In this document: piece by piece, positions 1-8,534 of the stretch
Position numbering within the stretch: position 1 is the stretch's first letter
How the letters are laid out: every line of letters begins with the position of its first letter
Source: Deltaproteobacteria bacterium UBA2221
GTDB taxonomy: Bacteria; Desulfobacterota; Syntrophorhabdia; Syntrophorhabdales; WCHB1-27
Length of the DNA stretch: 59,871 nucleotides
Direction of reading: 5' to 3'
NCBI GenBank assembly: GCA_002328485.1
Contig: DCUF01000026.1
Location: 1 to 59,871 of the forward strand
Position numbers and translations under genes: made by a program
The notes under the pieces: model-generated
The model's input: the letters and a program-made list of their open reading frames with translations, nothing else
Database searches by the model: none
What the model was told of the DNA's origin: nothing

Positions 1-18
1 AAGATATTCGACGAGCAG

Positions 19-34
19 GTTACCTATAGGTAAC
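19..34. repeat. perfect 16-bp palindrome outside the IS
   Basis: GTTACCTATAGGTAAC is a perfect palindrome just outside the left end of the IS256-type element. It could be an operator, a hairpin or the scar of another element. Nothing else identifies it. Confidence 0.4.
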
Positions 35-46
35 TCACGGTGTTTA

Positions 47-104
47 ACCGCTTTGAGCGAGGTATATTCAAAAGTTGCTGATGGGCAATAATGAAGGCGT
101 ATCC
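47..104 (+). repeat. left terminal inverted repeat of IS256-type element
   Basis: Matches the reverse complement of 1440-1498 in blocks: ACCGCT, GCGAGGTA, TCAAA, TTG, TGA and AAGGCGTATCC. The imperfect identity and length of about 58 bp suggest an outer transposase site plus an inner conserved block next to the gene. Confidence 0.7.
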
Positions 105-166
105 TATTGAGAACCATTAAATCTCAATGTATCCCCTGTTACGAGCAGGGAAGGAAGGATACGCCC

Positions 167-1426
167 ATGAAGAATGATGAGCCTTTGGTAAGAGAAAAGC
201 AAGCAGAAGAAGAGAGCGCCAGCACGTTGGACCGTATCATCAAGGAAGGGGCGAGAAAGCTCCTTCAGGAAGCCATCGAGCACGAAGTGAGCGTCTACGT
301 CGACATGTTCAAGAACCTCAAAGACGACAAGGGAAGGCGCCTGGTTGTCCGCCACGGTTCCCTCCCCGAACGGGATCTTCTTACCAGTGTCGGCCCTCTC
401 CGAGTGAAACAGCCCCGAGTACGGGACAAAAGAGAAGGGGTATCCTTCACGAGTACCATACTCCCCCGTTATATGCGCCGCACCCCTTCTCTCGATAATC
501 TCATCCCCACTCTGTATCTCAAGGGGATCTCTACCGGCGACTTCACCGAAGCCCTTGAGGCTATCCTCGGGGAGAATGCCAAAGGACTCTCATCGAGCAC
601 CATTGTCAGGCTGAAACGGCAGTGGGAACAGGAATACAAAGAATGGGCGAAACGCCATCTCGCAGGGAAGCGTTATGTCTATTTCTGGGCCGACGGCATC
701 TACTTCAACGTGAGACTTGAGGACACCGAGAACAAGAGACAGTGTTTTCTCATCATTATCGGCGCATGCGAAGACGGGACCAAGGAACTCATTGCCGTCC
801 TCGACGGCTACCGGGAAAGCAAGCTCTCCTGGTTGGAGCTCCTTTTATCTCTCAAGGAGCGAGGGCTCTCCGAAGGGCCGAAGCTGGCCGTCGGTGACGG
901 GGGCTTGGGATTTTGGGCAGCCCTGAGAGAAGCCTATCCTGATGCGAAGGAACAACGGTGCTGGGTTCACAAAACGGCAAATATCCTTGATAAAATGCCC
1001 AAGAGCGTCCAGCGCAAGGCGAAAGAAAAGATCCATGACATCTACCTGGCGCCAACCAAAGAACAGGCATTGGTTGCCTATAACAGCTTTATCTCCCTGT
1101 ACGGCAGGAAGTTCCCGGAGGCCTGTGAATGTCTGGCAAAGGATAAGGATGTGCTTTTCACCTTTTATGACTTCCCTGCCGAGCACTGGATACACATACG
1201 GACGACCAATCCCATAGAATCAACGTTCGCAACGGTAAGGCTGAGGACAGAAAAAACGAAAGGCTGTGGCACAAGACTCGCCACCCTTACGATGGTTTTC
1301 AAGCTTGCCCTGGAAACGCAAAAGACGTGGAAAAGGATCAAGGGCTACAGGCTGATCCCGAAGGTACTTGAGGGAGCAACCTGTATTGACGGTGAACTAC
1401 CGGACGAGGAAGAACAGGTGGCATAG
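167..1426 (+). CDS. IS256-family (Mutator-type) transposase
   Basis: A 419-aa DDE transposase that would catalyse cut- or copy-out transposition of the surrounding element. The start ATG at 167 is chosen because GGGAAGGAAGG lies just upstream. A longer reading from 107 has no such site and would run into the inverted repeat. Family features are the N-terminal segment with HEVSVYVDMF, the region QPRVRDKREG, the WADGIYFNVRL stretch carrying the first catalytic Asp, the GDGGLGFW segment carrying the second Asp, QRCWVHKTANILDK, and the C-terminal TTNPIESTFATVRLRT carrying the Glu. Length is typical for the family and there is no frameshift, so the copy looks intact. Confidence 0.95.
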   Translation: MKNDEPLVREKQAEEESASTLDRIIKEGARKLLQEAIEHEVSVYVDMFKNLKDDKGRRLVVRHGSLPERDLLTSVGPLRVKQPRVRDKREGVSFTSTILPRYMRRTPSLDNLIPTLYLKGISTGDFTEALEAILGENAKGLSSSTIVRLKRQWEQEYKEWAKRHLAGKRYVYFWADGIYFNVRLEDTENKRQCFLIIIGACEDGTKELIAVLDGYRESKLSWLELLLSLKERGLSEGPKLAVGDGGLGFWAALREAYPDAKEQRCWVHKTANILDKMPKSVQRKAKEKIHDIYLAPTKEQALVAYNSFISLYGRKFPEACECLAKDKDVLFTFYDFPAEHWIHIRTTNPIESTFATVRLRTEKTKGCGTRLATLTMVFKLALETQKTWKRIKGYRLIPKVLEGATCIDGELPDEEEQVA

Positions 1427-1439
1427 GAATGGAAGATGG

Positions 1440-1498
1440 GGATACGCCTTGAAAAGAGTTCCGTCACCAAGATTTGACTTTACCTCGCTTTGAGCGGT
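1440..1498 (-). repeat. right terminal inverted repeat of IS256-type element
   Basis: This is the inverted counterpart of 47-104. It carries GGATACGCCTT at the inner end and AGCGGT at the outer end on the plus strand. Confidence 0.7.
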
Positions 1499-1511
1499 TC
1501 ATGTCATCAAA

Positions 1512-1530
1512 CCCCCGGCTCTGCCGGGGG
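1512..1530. repeat. perfect GC-rich hairpin, 8-bp stem
   Basis: CCCCCGGC, a TCT loop and GCCGGGGG form a perfect hairpin immediately outside the right IS end. No T-run follows, so it is unlikely to be an intrinsic terminator. It resembles short hairpins found at ends of other mobile units (REP-like or IS200/IS605-like), but no transposase of that kind is present. Confidence 0.45.
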
Positions 1531-1557
1531 ATAAGTGATTCGACGGGCCGGTAGCTG

Positions 1558-1866
1558 GTGGCTCGTTATGGGGGCGAGGAATTTGCGTGCATCTTGGCCA
1601 ATAATGATCAGGCGCAGGCTGTGGCTGTCGCCGAGAGAGTAAGAAATGAGATTAACCGTTTGTCCATCAAACACGCCTATTCGTCAATAGCTCCTCACAT
1701 AACCATGAGCTTCGGGGTGGCAACGATGCGGCCCGAAGACAACCTCGAACCTTCCAAACTGGTCATGCAGGCAGATGAACTCCTTTATTCAGCCAAGAAG
1801 AGCGGCAGGAATCGAATCGCTTACCCTCCTCCGGCGAAGGAAGCACAAAGGGGTGCAAGCCGGTAG
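1558..1866 (+). pseudogene. C-terminal fragment of a GGDEF diguanylate cyclase
   Basis: The frame opens directly on the active-site motif, read as ARYGGEEFACIL (GGEEF variant of GGDEF). It continues through the normal C-terminal half of the domain, including ITMSFGVATM, ADELLYSAKKSGRN and a short tail, about 102 aa. An in-frame TAG lies just upstream at 1552-1554. The N-terminal half of the domain and any sensory module are missing, and no plausible start exists. An intact parent would make cyclic di-GMP from GTP. This fragment cannot, because the nucleotide-binding half is gone. The IS and hairpin directly upstream are the likely cause of the truncation. Confidence 0.85.
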
Positions 1867-1900
1867 TTGGGTATAATCTAACCTTTTAGTAGAGGAAAGG

Positions 1901-4396
1901 ATGCAATCCGGTCGACTTCGTCTTGGAATACTTCAGAAGATACTCATATCGTTTCTTATCATATCCCTAGTACCGTTGATGATATTGGCCTATATGAGCA
2001 ATAAGAACCTGAGCGATACCGGACTCCGGGCTGTGTCGGCAGCAGAGCAGATGGGCAGAGAAGATCTGAGGCACACGATAAATGTGGGCAATACATCCAT
2101 TGAGGACAGCGTTAGGGCCCTTGATCGCAAGTCGACTGAGGCCATTGAACTGAGAACGGTGGAACTGGCCTCGCGGATCGCCGATTTCCTTCATGAGCGT
2201 GATAAAGATGTCCTCACCCTTGCTGCCGTCCCTCCCAGCGCCGAATACTATTTGCAGATCTATCAGGCGGCGAAAAAGGACGTAATCGTGACCGATACAG
2301 CCCCTCGATCGAGAATTGAAAGGAAGGGAAACGTGGCGCTGGAGGCCGAAAACCCCGAGAACAGAACGGAGTGGAGGCATACCCCTCCTGTTGACTTCAG
2401 GAGAGTCTCAAGGCCGCTATACCGAGAAATAACATTCGTTAACTTAGACGGCAAAGAGAAGATTAAGGTCACAAACGGAGCGGTTTCGTTCGGCGGCCTT
2501 CTTGATGTCAGCGATATACGGAATACCTACTGCAAGGCTGAAGACTATTTTCACCATTTGGAGAGGCTCAAAAGAGGCGAAATCTATGTGTCCGGAGTGA
2601 TTGGGCGCTACGTGCCGGGGTGGCTCTATAAGACCAACGAAGGCCTGAAGGTAAAACCGGAGAGCGCATATGCGGTGAGGGAGAATCCTCAAGGGGAAAA
2701 ATTCGAAGGCCTCGTGCGGTGGGCAACGCCGGCCTACGACGCCGAAGATAGAAAGGTCGGTTATGTCACTATGGCCTTGGATCACACCCACATCATGGAA
2801 TTTACGGATCATGTCATGCCTACCGACGAGAAGTTTGGGGTCCTTTCTGACGGCGGCTCAGGAAATTACGCGTTCATTTGGGACAATCGGGACTGTTGCA
2901 TCTCTCACCCTCGGGATTTCTTCATCTGCGGTTACGATCCGCGGACGGGTGAGCGGGTGCCGGGATGGCTGAGCCAGTCTATGTTCGATAAATACAAAAA
3001 GAGTGCTCTATCATTAGAGCAATTCACGGCAACGCTGCCGTCGTTCGAAGACTTTTCCCAGAAGAAGCAGGGGGCATCGGAACAGGTGAAGGATGGAAAG
3101 GTACCTCTCGACTGCAGGATCCTTGATCACGCCCCTCAATGTCAAGGGTGGCATCAGGGGACGGAGGACGGCGGTTCGGGGTCGTTCCTTATCCTCTGGA
3201 GCGGGCTTTGGAAACTGACGACCTACGCCGCGATTCCATACCATACGGGACAATACGGAAAGTCGAGGAGAGGCTTTGGCTATGTCACTATTGGCGCCAA
3301 TGTCGACGATTTTCATGAGGATGCCTATGTGGCCAAGGGCAAGATAGAGAAGCTTATCGCCCAGGAAGGCGAAGAGATGAGGCGGGCGAATGAGAAGGCC
3401 AGAAACTTCATCAACAAAAGCGCATCCGATAATCGGAAGATGATGACGATGATCATGGTGATTGCAGGTGTTGGGATTGCCGGTACTTCCATTGTCATAA
3501 GCCTTAACATTACAAAGCCGCTCAGACGTTTGACGGAAAAGGCCCTGGACATGGGCAGAGGCAATTTCGATCAGTCGATAGAGGTAACGTCACAGGACGA
3601 GATAGGGCAACTCACGAAGACATTCAACGAGATGGCCAAATCCTTATCGGAGCTGGACAAGATGAAGTCCGAATTCGTTACCATCGCGTCCCATGAGTTG
3701 AGAACCCCCATCCAGGCGATGCTGCTCAGTATTTCCGGGGTGCTGGAAGGGTACTCGGGGCAGATAGACGATGAGGTGAGGGAGGACCTCCTCCTGGCGC
3801 GAACCGGAATCGAAAGGCTCATGCGTCTTGTCGAGAGCCTCCTCGATCTCTCGCGTATGGAAGCGAGGAAGACCGCACTGACTGTCAGCGAGGTCTCCGT
3901 CGGAACGATCGTCGAGCGCGCCATAGCTGAGGTTAAGGGGCTATCGGAGGCCCACGGCCATGCCATTACACTGGACATGCCGCCGGACGTTCCGTCGATC
4001 GAGGCAGACAGGGACAGAATCATCCAACTACTGGTGAATTTGCTCAGCAATGCCATCAAGTATAACCCTGAGGGGGGTGCGATCATACTGAAGGTTGAAC
4101 GGGCGGTTAACGGCGTCAGTTTTGTATCGGCAGACAGTGGGTATGGCATACCTGCTTCGGCGCAAGATCGGATATTCGATAAGTTCTTTCAAGCGGACAG
4201 CATCATATCTCAAAAGGTTGGCGGCACGGGACTTGGTCTCGCTATCAGCAAAGAGATAGTTCAGATACATGGGGGATCCATTGAATGTGAAAGTCCGTTG
4301 CCGGAAGGGCGCTTTCCGGGCCTTCCCCTAGGAGGTGAACGAAAAGGCTCGGTATTCACCGTAACACTGCCCTTAGACCGGGCAGCGTTCCTCTGA
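1901..4396 (+). CDS. transmembrane sensor histidine kinase (extracytoplasmic sensor-HAMP-HisKA-HATPase)
   Basis: An 831-aa membrane kinase that would autophosphorylate on His and pass phosphate to an unidentified response regulator. A transmembrane helix lies at about residues 9-29 and a second at about 510-530, bracketing a large extracytoplasmic region of roughly 480 residues that is probably Cache-like (GYVTMALDHTH, FVNLDGKEKIKV). A HAMP linker follows, then the H-box ASHELRTP with the phospho-accepting His at about residue 598. The N-box is NLLSNAIKYNPEG, the G1-like box DSGYGIP, and the G2 box GGTGLGLAISK. AGAGGAAAGG precedes the ATG. There is no adjacent response regulator, so it is an orphan. 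The gene begins 35 bp after the GGDEF remnant, which may once have been in the same operon. Confidence 0.92.
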   Translation: MQSGRLRLGILQKILISFLIISLVPLMILAYMSNKNLSDTGLRAVSAAEQMGREDLRHTINVGNTSIEDSVRALDRKSTEAIELRTVELASRIADFLHERDKDVLTLAAVPPSAEYYLQIYQAAKKDVIVTDTAPRSRIERKGNVALEAENPENRTEWRHTPPVDFRRVSRPLYREITFVNLDGKEKIKVTNGAVSFGGLLDVSDIRNTYCKAEDYFHHLERLKRGEIYVSGVIGRYVPGWLYKTNEGLKVKPESAYAVRENPQGEKFEGLVRWATPAYDAEDRKVGYVTMALDHTHIMEFTDHVMPTDEKFGVLSDGGSGNYAFIWDNRDCCISHPRDFFICGYDPRTGERVPGWLSQSMFDKYKKSALSLEQFTATLPSFEDFSQKKQGASEQVKDGKVPLDCRILDHAPQCQGWHQGTEDGGSGSFLILWSGLWKLTTYAAIPYHTGQYGKSRRGFGYVTIGANVDDFHEDAYVAKGKIEKLIAQEGEEMRRANEKARNFINKSASDNRKMMTMIMVIAGVGIAGTSIVISLNITKPLRRLTEKALDMGRGNFDQSIEVTSQDEIGQLTKTFNEMAKSLSELDKMKSEFVTIASHELRTPIQAMLLSISGVLEGYSGQIDDEVREDLLLARTGIERLMRLVESLLDLSRMEARKTALTVSEVSVGTIVERAIAEVKGLSEAHGHAITLDMPPDVPSIEADRDRIIQLLVNLLSNAIKYNPEGGAIILKVERAVNGVSFVSADSGYGIPASAQDRIFDKFFQADSIISQKVGGTGLGLAISKEIVQIHGGSIECESPLPEGRFPGLPLGGERKGSVFTVTLPLDRAAFL

Positions 4397-4573
4397 GGGA
4401 GCGACCGTGAATCCACGTAGGACATTATCTATCGTTGTGAAGCACGATATAGACAAAGCAGCGAGATACAGGCATACTATCGGCATTCCCCTTGCATGTG
4501 CATCGACACAGCGGGGGGAAACGAGTGGGCGCCACAAGCAACGCACACCGGATACGATGACAGAGGGAGTCGG

Positions 4574-5791
4574 ATGCGTGAGGTCCTGAGATCCAATAAA
4601 ATGAACGGCATTTGTTACGAGATTCGCGGTCCTATGCTCAGAGAGGCCAAGCGATTGGAGGAAGAAGGATATACGATCCTGAAGCTGAACAGCGGAAACC
4701 CTCCGCAGTTCGGTATCATGCCTCCCGACGAGATCATTCACGATGCGATTCTCAACATCAAATCGGCTCAGGCCTATGGGGACTCCAAGGGCCTTTTCCC
4801 CGCCAGAAAGGCGATCATGCAGCAGTGCCAGCTCAAGGGCATAGAGAATGTTGAGATCGAAGACATCTATGTGGGCAACGGCGTGAGCGAGATGATCATG
4901 ATGGCCATGCAGGCCCTCCTCAACGATGGTGACGAGATGCTTGTACCAACGCCGGACTATCCTCTATGGACCGCCGCGGTGAATCTCTCCGGCGGTAAAC
5001 CGGTCCATTATATTTGTGACGAGGAATCGGAGTGGAACCCAGATATCGAGGACATTAAGTCCAAAATAACCCCCAAAACCCGCGGCATCGTGGTCATAAA
5101 TCCGAATAATCCAACAGGGGCCGTTTATCCGCGAGAGATTCTGTCCGATATTGTGAAGGTGAGTGAGGAATACGGCTTGATAGTATTTGCGGACGAGATC
5201 TACGATCAGATCCTCTACGATGATGCGAAGCACACACCTCTCGCCACCCTGTCAACGGATGTATTGTTCGTAACATTCAACGGCCTTTCGAAGTCTCACC
5301 GGATTCCGGGTATGAGGGCTGGATGGATGATCGTAAGTGGGAAGAAGTCTGTTGCCGTTGACTATATGTACGAAGGCCTTGACGTCCTGTCCAATATGAG
5401 GATGTGCGGGAACATGGTCGGTCAACTGGTCATCCAGACAGCCTTGGGCGGTTACCAAAGCCTTACGCGGTTGATATCCCCCGGGGGAAGGCTCTACGAA
5501 CAAAGAAATACTGCCTACCAATGCTTCAACACGATCCCCGGGATTACCTGCAAAAAGCCTCGGGGAGCACTCTATCTGTTCCCTAAAATCGACACCGAAC
5601 GGTACAATATCCGAGATGATCACAAGTTTCTCCTTGATTTTCTTGTTGAAAAACATGTGCTCCTTGTGCAGGGTACAGGGTTCAACTATCCGAGGCCCGA
5701 TCACTTTCGAGTTGTCTTCCTGCCGACAGTAGAGGAGATAACGATGGTTGCCGACCGAATGAGGGATTTTCTGAAGACCTATCGGCAGTAG
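4574..5791 (+). CDS. alaA: alanine aminotransferase, AlaA-type (class I PLP aminotransferase)
   Basis: A 405-aa cytosolic aminotransferase that should interconvert pyruvate plus glutamate and alanine plus 2-oxoglutarate. The start ATG at 4574 follows AGAGGGAG and gives the same length as E. coli AlaA. A longer reading from 4496 adds 26 residues unlike the family. Recognisable AlaA-like stretches are CYEIRGPMLREAKRLEEEG, GDSKGLFPARKAIMQ, VGNGVSEMIMMAMQALL, INPNNPTGAVY and FADEIYDQILYDDAKH. The PLP-binding lysine is K240 in FNGLSKSHRIPG. A hairpin with a T-run at 6063-6091 could end its transcript about 270 bp downstream. Confidence 0.93.
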   Translation: MREVLRSNKMNGICYEIRGPMLREAKRLEEEGYTILKLNSGNPPQFGIMPPDEIIHDAILNIKSAQAYGDSKGLFPARKAIMQQCQLKGIENVEIEDIYVGNGVSEMIMMAMQALLNDGDEMLVPTPDYPLWTAAVNLSGGKPVHYICDEESEWNPDIEDIKSKITPKTRGIVVINPNNPTGAVYPREILSDIVKVSEEYGLIVFADEIYDQILYDDAKHTPLATLSTDVLFVTFNGLSKSHRIPGMRAGWMIVSGKKSVAVDYMYEGLDVLSNMRMCGNMVGQLVIQTALGGYQSLTRLISPGGRLYEQRNTAYQCFNTIPGITCKKPRGALYLFPKIDTERYNIRDDHKFLLDFLVEKHVLLVQGTGFNYPRPDHFRVVFLPTVEEITMVADRMRDFLKTYRQ

Positions 5792-6062
5792 AGGGGCCAT
5801 TTCGTCAGCAGGGAATTTCATCAGGGTCCAGGACTTGGTAAACTCGGGAAAGAATGCCTTGACTTCAGTACAGACATGCTGTAAAAAATGGAACCATACG
5901 TCGGGAAAGCAGATCGAAAACAGTCATCTTTTCGCTTTTTCGTTGGATTCTTTGAGCAGATCCGGTCTCCGTGAGGAAGGGCAGAGAGCCCCGGGAGGAA
6001 AAGCCGATAGGAGGCCGTAGATCGGAAAAACAGGGTCTTCCTGTGGCGCATACGATAGCTCG
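5792..6062. other. intergenic, no convincing gene
   Basis: This stretch follows alaA. The minus strand between about 5800 and 5910 carries a short open reading with protein-like composition (KAFFPEFTKSW). It has no start with a ribosome site and it runs into the antisense of alaA. I do not call a gene. It might be the remnant of a lost minus-strand gene. Confidence 0.4.
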
Positions 6063-6091
6063 GGCCGTGGGACAGCTTCCACGGCCTTTTT
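6063..6091 (+). terminator. intrinsic terminator downstream of alaA
   Basis: The stem GGCCGTGG/CCACGGCC has an 8-nt loop and is followed by TTTTTC. It is a textbook Rho-independent terminator on the plus strand. It separates alaA from the acyl-CoA synthetase leader. Confidence 0.85.
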
Positions 6092-6266
6092 CATCTGATG
6101 AGGACAATGAGCTTTGCCGGTCTGCCGACCGCCGTGGCGTAGCCTGGCGAGAACAACCTGTCCCGTTTTTGGGCGGATAAGCGGTACGTTTTTCTGGGAG
6201 TGTGTGGAATGTTTGAGAAGACGGCAGAATATTATTTCGGCTTTTTCTTTTATAGCGGGCGAAGTG

Positions 6267-6331
6267 GTCCGCCTTAGGCCCTGGATCTCTCGTGAGGCCT
6301 TGAGCGGACGGAACCGCGCAAGGCCTTTTTT
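6267..6331 (+). promoter_or_regulatory. attenuator-like leader with competing hairpins before the acyl-CoA synthetase
   Basis: The intrinsic terminator is the stem 6295-6302/6319-6326 (AGGCCTTG/CAAGGCCT), extended by GCGG/CCGC (6304-6307/6314-6317), followed by six T residues. It ends 40 bp before the start codon at 6371. The upstream segment 6267-6280 (GTCCGCCTTAGGCC) can instead pair with 6296-6309 (GGCCTTGAGCGGAC), with 11 Watson-Crick pairs and one G-U. That pairing would destroy the terminator. This arrangement is typical of transcription attenuation or a riboswitch expression platform. No known aptamer class is recognisable, and the ligand or trigger is unknown. Confidence 0.6.
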
Positions 6332-6370
6332 ATTAACGGAAAAGTAAACATACCATTAAGGAGGCTTGAA

Positions 6371-8449
6371 ATGTTGGACGCGTTATTTAACCCACGATCC
6401 GTCGCGGTCATTGGCGCTTCTGCCAAAGTGCGGCACATAGGCACCCAGGTTGTTAAGAACCTGGTAGAATTTGGTTTCAAAGGGCCAGTCTATCCGATAA
6501 ATCCCAAAGTCGATGAAATTCAGGGCCTAAAAGCCTACAAAAGCATCCTGGATGTACCCACCGATGTCGATGTCGTTCACATGGCCATACCTGCCGTCCT
6601 GGTACCGAAGGCGATTGAAGACTGCGGCAAGAAGAATGTTAAGGTGGTTATATTGAACGGCGGAGGGTTTTCGGAGATAGGCCCCGTGGGAGCGGCCATA
6701 GAGAAGGATTGTCTGGAGAAAGCCAAGCGAAACGGGATCAGGATCTTCGGACCGAACTGCCAGGGGATCATCAACACCGATCCCAATATCAAGGCCTACT
6801 GCAACTTCACCTTTACCAAGCCCGAGCCGGGCAGTATCTCGATTGTTGCCCTTAGCGGTGGTGTTGCCTCCCTGATCCATCAGGCTTGCGTTGATATGGG
6901 GATGGGAACACGGTTGTATGCATCGAACGGGAATGCCTGTGACATATCGATTCCGGAGATCATAAACTATTTTGGGGATGACCCAGGGACTAAGGTCATC
7001 ATCCTCTACGTTGAGGGTATTCGCGATGCCGGAGAACTGCTCCAGGTTGCCCGGAAGGTGGCGGCCAAAAAACCGATTCTGGCCATGAAGGCCGGTAGAA
7101 CCGAGGCGGGCGCGAAGGCTGCATCGTCCCATACTGGCGGTATGACAGACCGGGGGACCGTTACTGACGTGGTTTTCGAAAAGGCCGGGATCATAAGCTT
7201 TGGGGACGAGGTTGAGTTGTGCCAGGCTGCGGCTGCCTTTACCTCGGGGCCGATTCCGGCGGGAAATCGAGTTGGGCTCATCACCAATACCGGTGGTCCG
7301 GCTGTCATAGCTACCGATGTCCTTTCTGCAGGAGGTCTCCGTATACCATCTCTCTCCGAGAATACGGCGCAACTGCTCAGGTCCGTCCTGTTCCCCGAAG
7401 CCTCCGTGGGTAACCCCCTCGACGTGCTGGCTACGGCAGAAGGCGAGCACTTTCGGCAGGCCATCGAGGCCATGGAGAACGATGACCAGATTGACAGCAT
7501 CTTTATAAACTTCGTCACCGCGCCCTTTGTCGACTGCGATGCCATAGCCAGGGTCATCGTGGAGGAGAGCAAGAAGATCAGCAAGCCACTGGTATGCAAT
7601 CTGATGACTGACAAGCAACAATGGACCACGACCGTAAAGACGCTGAAGGAAGGCAATGTCCGTTTCTATGACTATCCTGGCGAGGCAGCGAGAGCCCTCG
7701 TTGCACTGACAAGATATGGAGCCATGCGCAAGCGAGAGGAAGGTGAGACAAGGGTCTTCCCGGATGCCGACAAGGCGAAAGCAACGAAGGCCGTGGAGAC
7801 AGCACGGCGTGAGGGTAGGAATGCCCTTTCCTACGCCGACGTAAACGCTATCTTGACTGCCTACGGTATACCCGTTGTTTCGAGCAAAATCGCAGCGAAC
7901 GCCCATGAGGCGGTCTCAGCAGCCGAGGCGATTGGATTCCCCGTAGTACTGAAGATCGAGGCTGAATCGGTCGTGCACAAGACCGATCAAGGAGGTGTCG
8001 CGGTCAATCTCCAGAGTGGTGAAGAGGTGATGCAGGCGGCAAGGAGGATGGGTGACACCTTCAAGAATGAAGCCCCACGGTTTGTTGTCCAGAAATACCT
8101 TCCCGGTGGACAGGAGATCATTGTCGGAGCCAAGGCGGAAGAAGGCCTCGGACATCTGATCATGTTCGGTCTTGGCGGTATTCACGTGGAGATCTTTAAA
8201 GACGCTGTCTTCAAGCCAACCCCTGTAACCACGGTGGACGTGGACTCCATGTTCTCTTCGCTGAAGGCAGCCCCTCTCCTGGATGGGGTGAGAGGACAGA
8301 AGGGGGTGGATAGGAAGGGTCTGGCTGAAATCATACAGCGCATATCCCAACTGGTCGTTGAGATACCGGCGATCAAAGAGATGGACCTGAACCCCATTAT
8401 CGCCTATCCCGACTCAGCCGTCGTGGTGGATGCCACGATTAGCCTATAA
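6371..8449 (+). CDS. acyl-CoA/acetate-CoA ligase, ADP-forming (fused alpha-beta)
   Basis: A 692-aa cytosolic enzyme of the NDP-forming acyl-CoA synthetase superfamily. It would convert acyl-CoA, ADP and phosphate to the free acid, CoA and ATP, a route for substrate-level ATP synthesis in fermenters and syntrophs. The N-terminal CoA-binding domain starts LFNPRSVAVIGASAK. It is followed by succinyl-CoA-ligase-like domains carrying the expected phosphohistidine at about residue 254 in ASSHTGGMTDRG. The C-terminal half (from about 465) is an ATP-grasp domain with GFPVVLKIEAESVVHKTD and ending EMDLNPIIAYP. TAAGGAGG lies ahead of the ATG. The substrate (acetate, propionate or an aryl/alkyl acid) is not readable from the sequence. 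Expression may be controlled by the leader hairpins at 6267-6331. Confidence 0.92.
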   Translation: MLDALFNPRSVAVIGASAKVRHIGTQVVKNLVEFGFKGPVYPINPKVDEIQGLKAYKSILDVPTDVDVVHMAIPAVLVPKAIEDCGKKNVKVVILNGGGFSEIGPVGAAIEKDCLEKAKRNGIRIFGPNCQGIINTDPNIKAYCNFTFTKPEPGSISIVALSGGVASLIHQACVDMGMGTRLYASNGNACDISIPEIINYFGDDPGTKVIILYVEGIRDAGELLQVARKVAAKKPILAMKAGRTEAGAKAASSHTGGMTDRGTVTDVVFEKAGIISFGDEVELCQAAAAFTSGPIPAGNRVGLITNTGGPAVIATDVLSAGGLRIPSLSENTAQLLRSVLFPEASVGNPLDVLATAEGEHFRQAIEAMENDDQIDSIFINFVTAPFVDCDAIARVIVEESKKISKPLVCNLMTDKQQWTTTVKTLKEGNVRFYDYPGEAARALVALTRYGAMRKREEGETRVFPDADKAKATKAVETARREGRNALSYADVNAILTAYGIPVVSSKIAANAHEAVSAAEAIGFPVVLKIEAESVVHKTDQGGVAVNLQSGEEVMQAARRMGDTFKNEAPRFVVQKYLPGGQEIIVGAKAEEGLGHLIMFGLGGIHVEIFKDAVFKPTPVTTVDVDSMFSSLKAAPLLDGVRGQKGVDRKGLAEIIQRISQLVVEIPAIKEMDLNPIIAYPDSAVVVDATISL

Positions 8450-8454
8450 AAAGA

Positions 8455-8489
8455 GGAGGCAGGCCCTCCTGAGACGAGGGCCTGCCTCC
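8455..8489. terminator. strong hairpin between convergent genes (bidirectional terminator)
   Basis: A perfect 14-bp stem, GGAGGCAGGCCCTC paired with GAGGGCCTGCCTCC, has a 7-nt loop. On the minus strand it is followed by TCTTTTT, so it best terminates the PfkB-family gene. It also sits just after the stop codon of the plus-strand acyl-CoA synthetase gene. Confidence 0.8.
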
Positions 8490-8534
8490 GTAACGCTCTG
8501 AGATCATTGTGGAACAAAGCTGAAATGGATTACC

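Larger units (their letters stand above)
47..1498 (+). mobile_element. IS256-family insertion sequence
   Basis: The unit is one Mutator-type transposase gene flanked by imperfect terminal inverted repeats. The left end (47-104) begins ACCGCT and ends AAGGCGTATCC. The right end (1440-1498), read on the minus strand, begins ACCGCT and ends AAGGCGTATCC, with GCGAGGTA and TCAAA shared in between. No 8-9 bp target duplication is visible: the left flank reads GGTGTTTA and the right flank TCATGTCA. Either the copy is old or a flank has rearranged. The truncated GGDEF remnant on the right fits a rearrangement. Confidence 0.85.

Noticed and set aside
5800..5910. Minus-strand protein-like stretch KAFFPEFTKSWTLMKF
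   Set aside because: It is only about 40 residues before running into the antisense of alaA, with no start or ribosome site.
6255..6331. Resemblance of the acyl-CoA synthetase leader to a T-box riboswitch (GAAGTGGTCCGCC, GGAACCGCG)
   Set aside because: The required UGGNACC bulge with its flanking helices is not present in the right order, there is no specifier loop, and the downstream gene is not an amino-acid gene. The competing hairpins are kept as an unclassified attenuator.
6527..7906. A 459-aa minus-strand frame across the acyl-CoA synthetase
   Set aside because: It is antisense to a gene with full motif support and has no start context.
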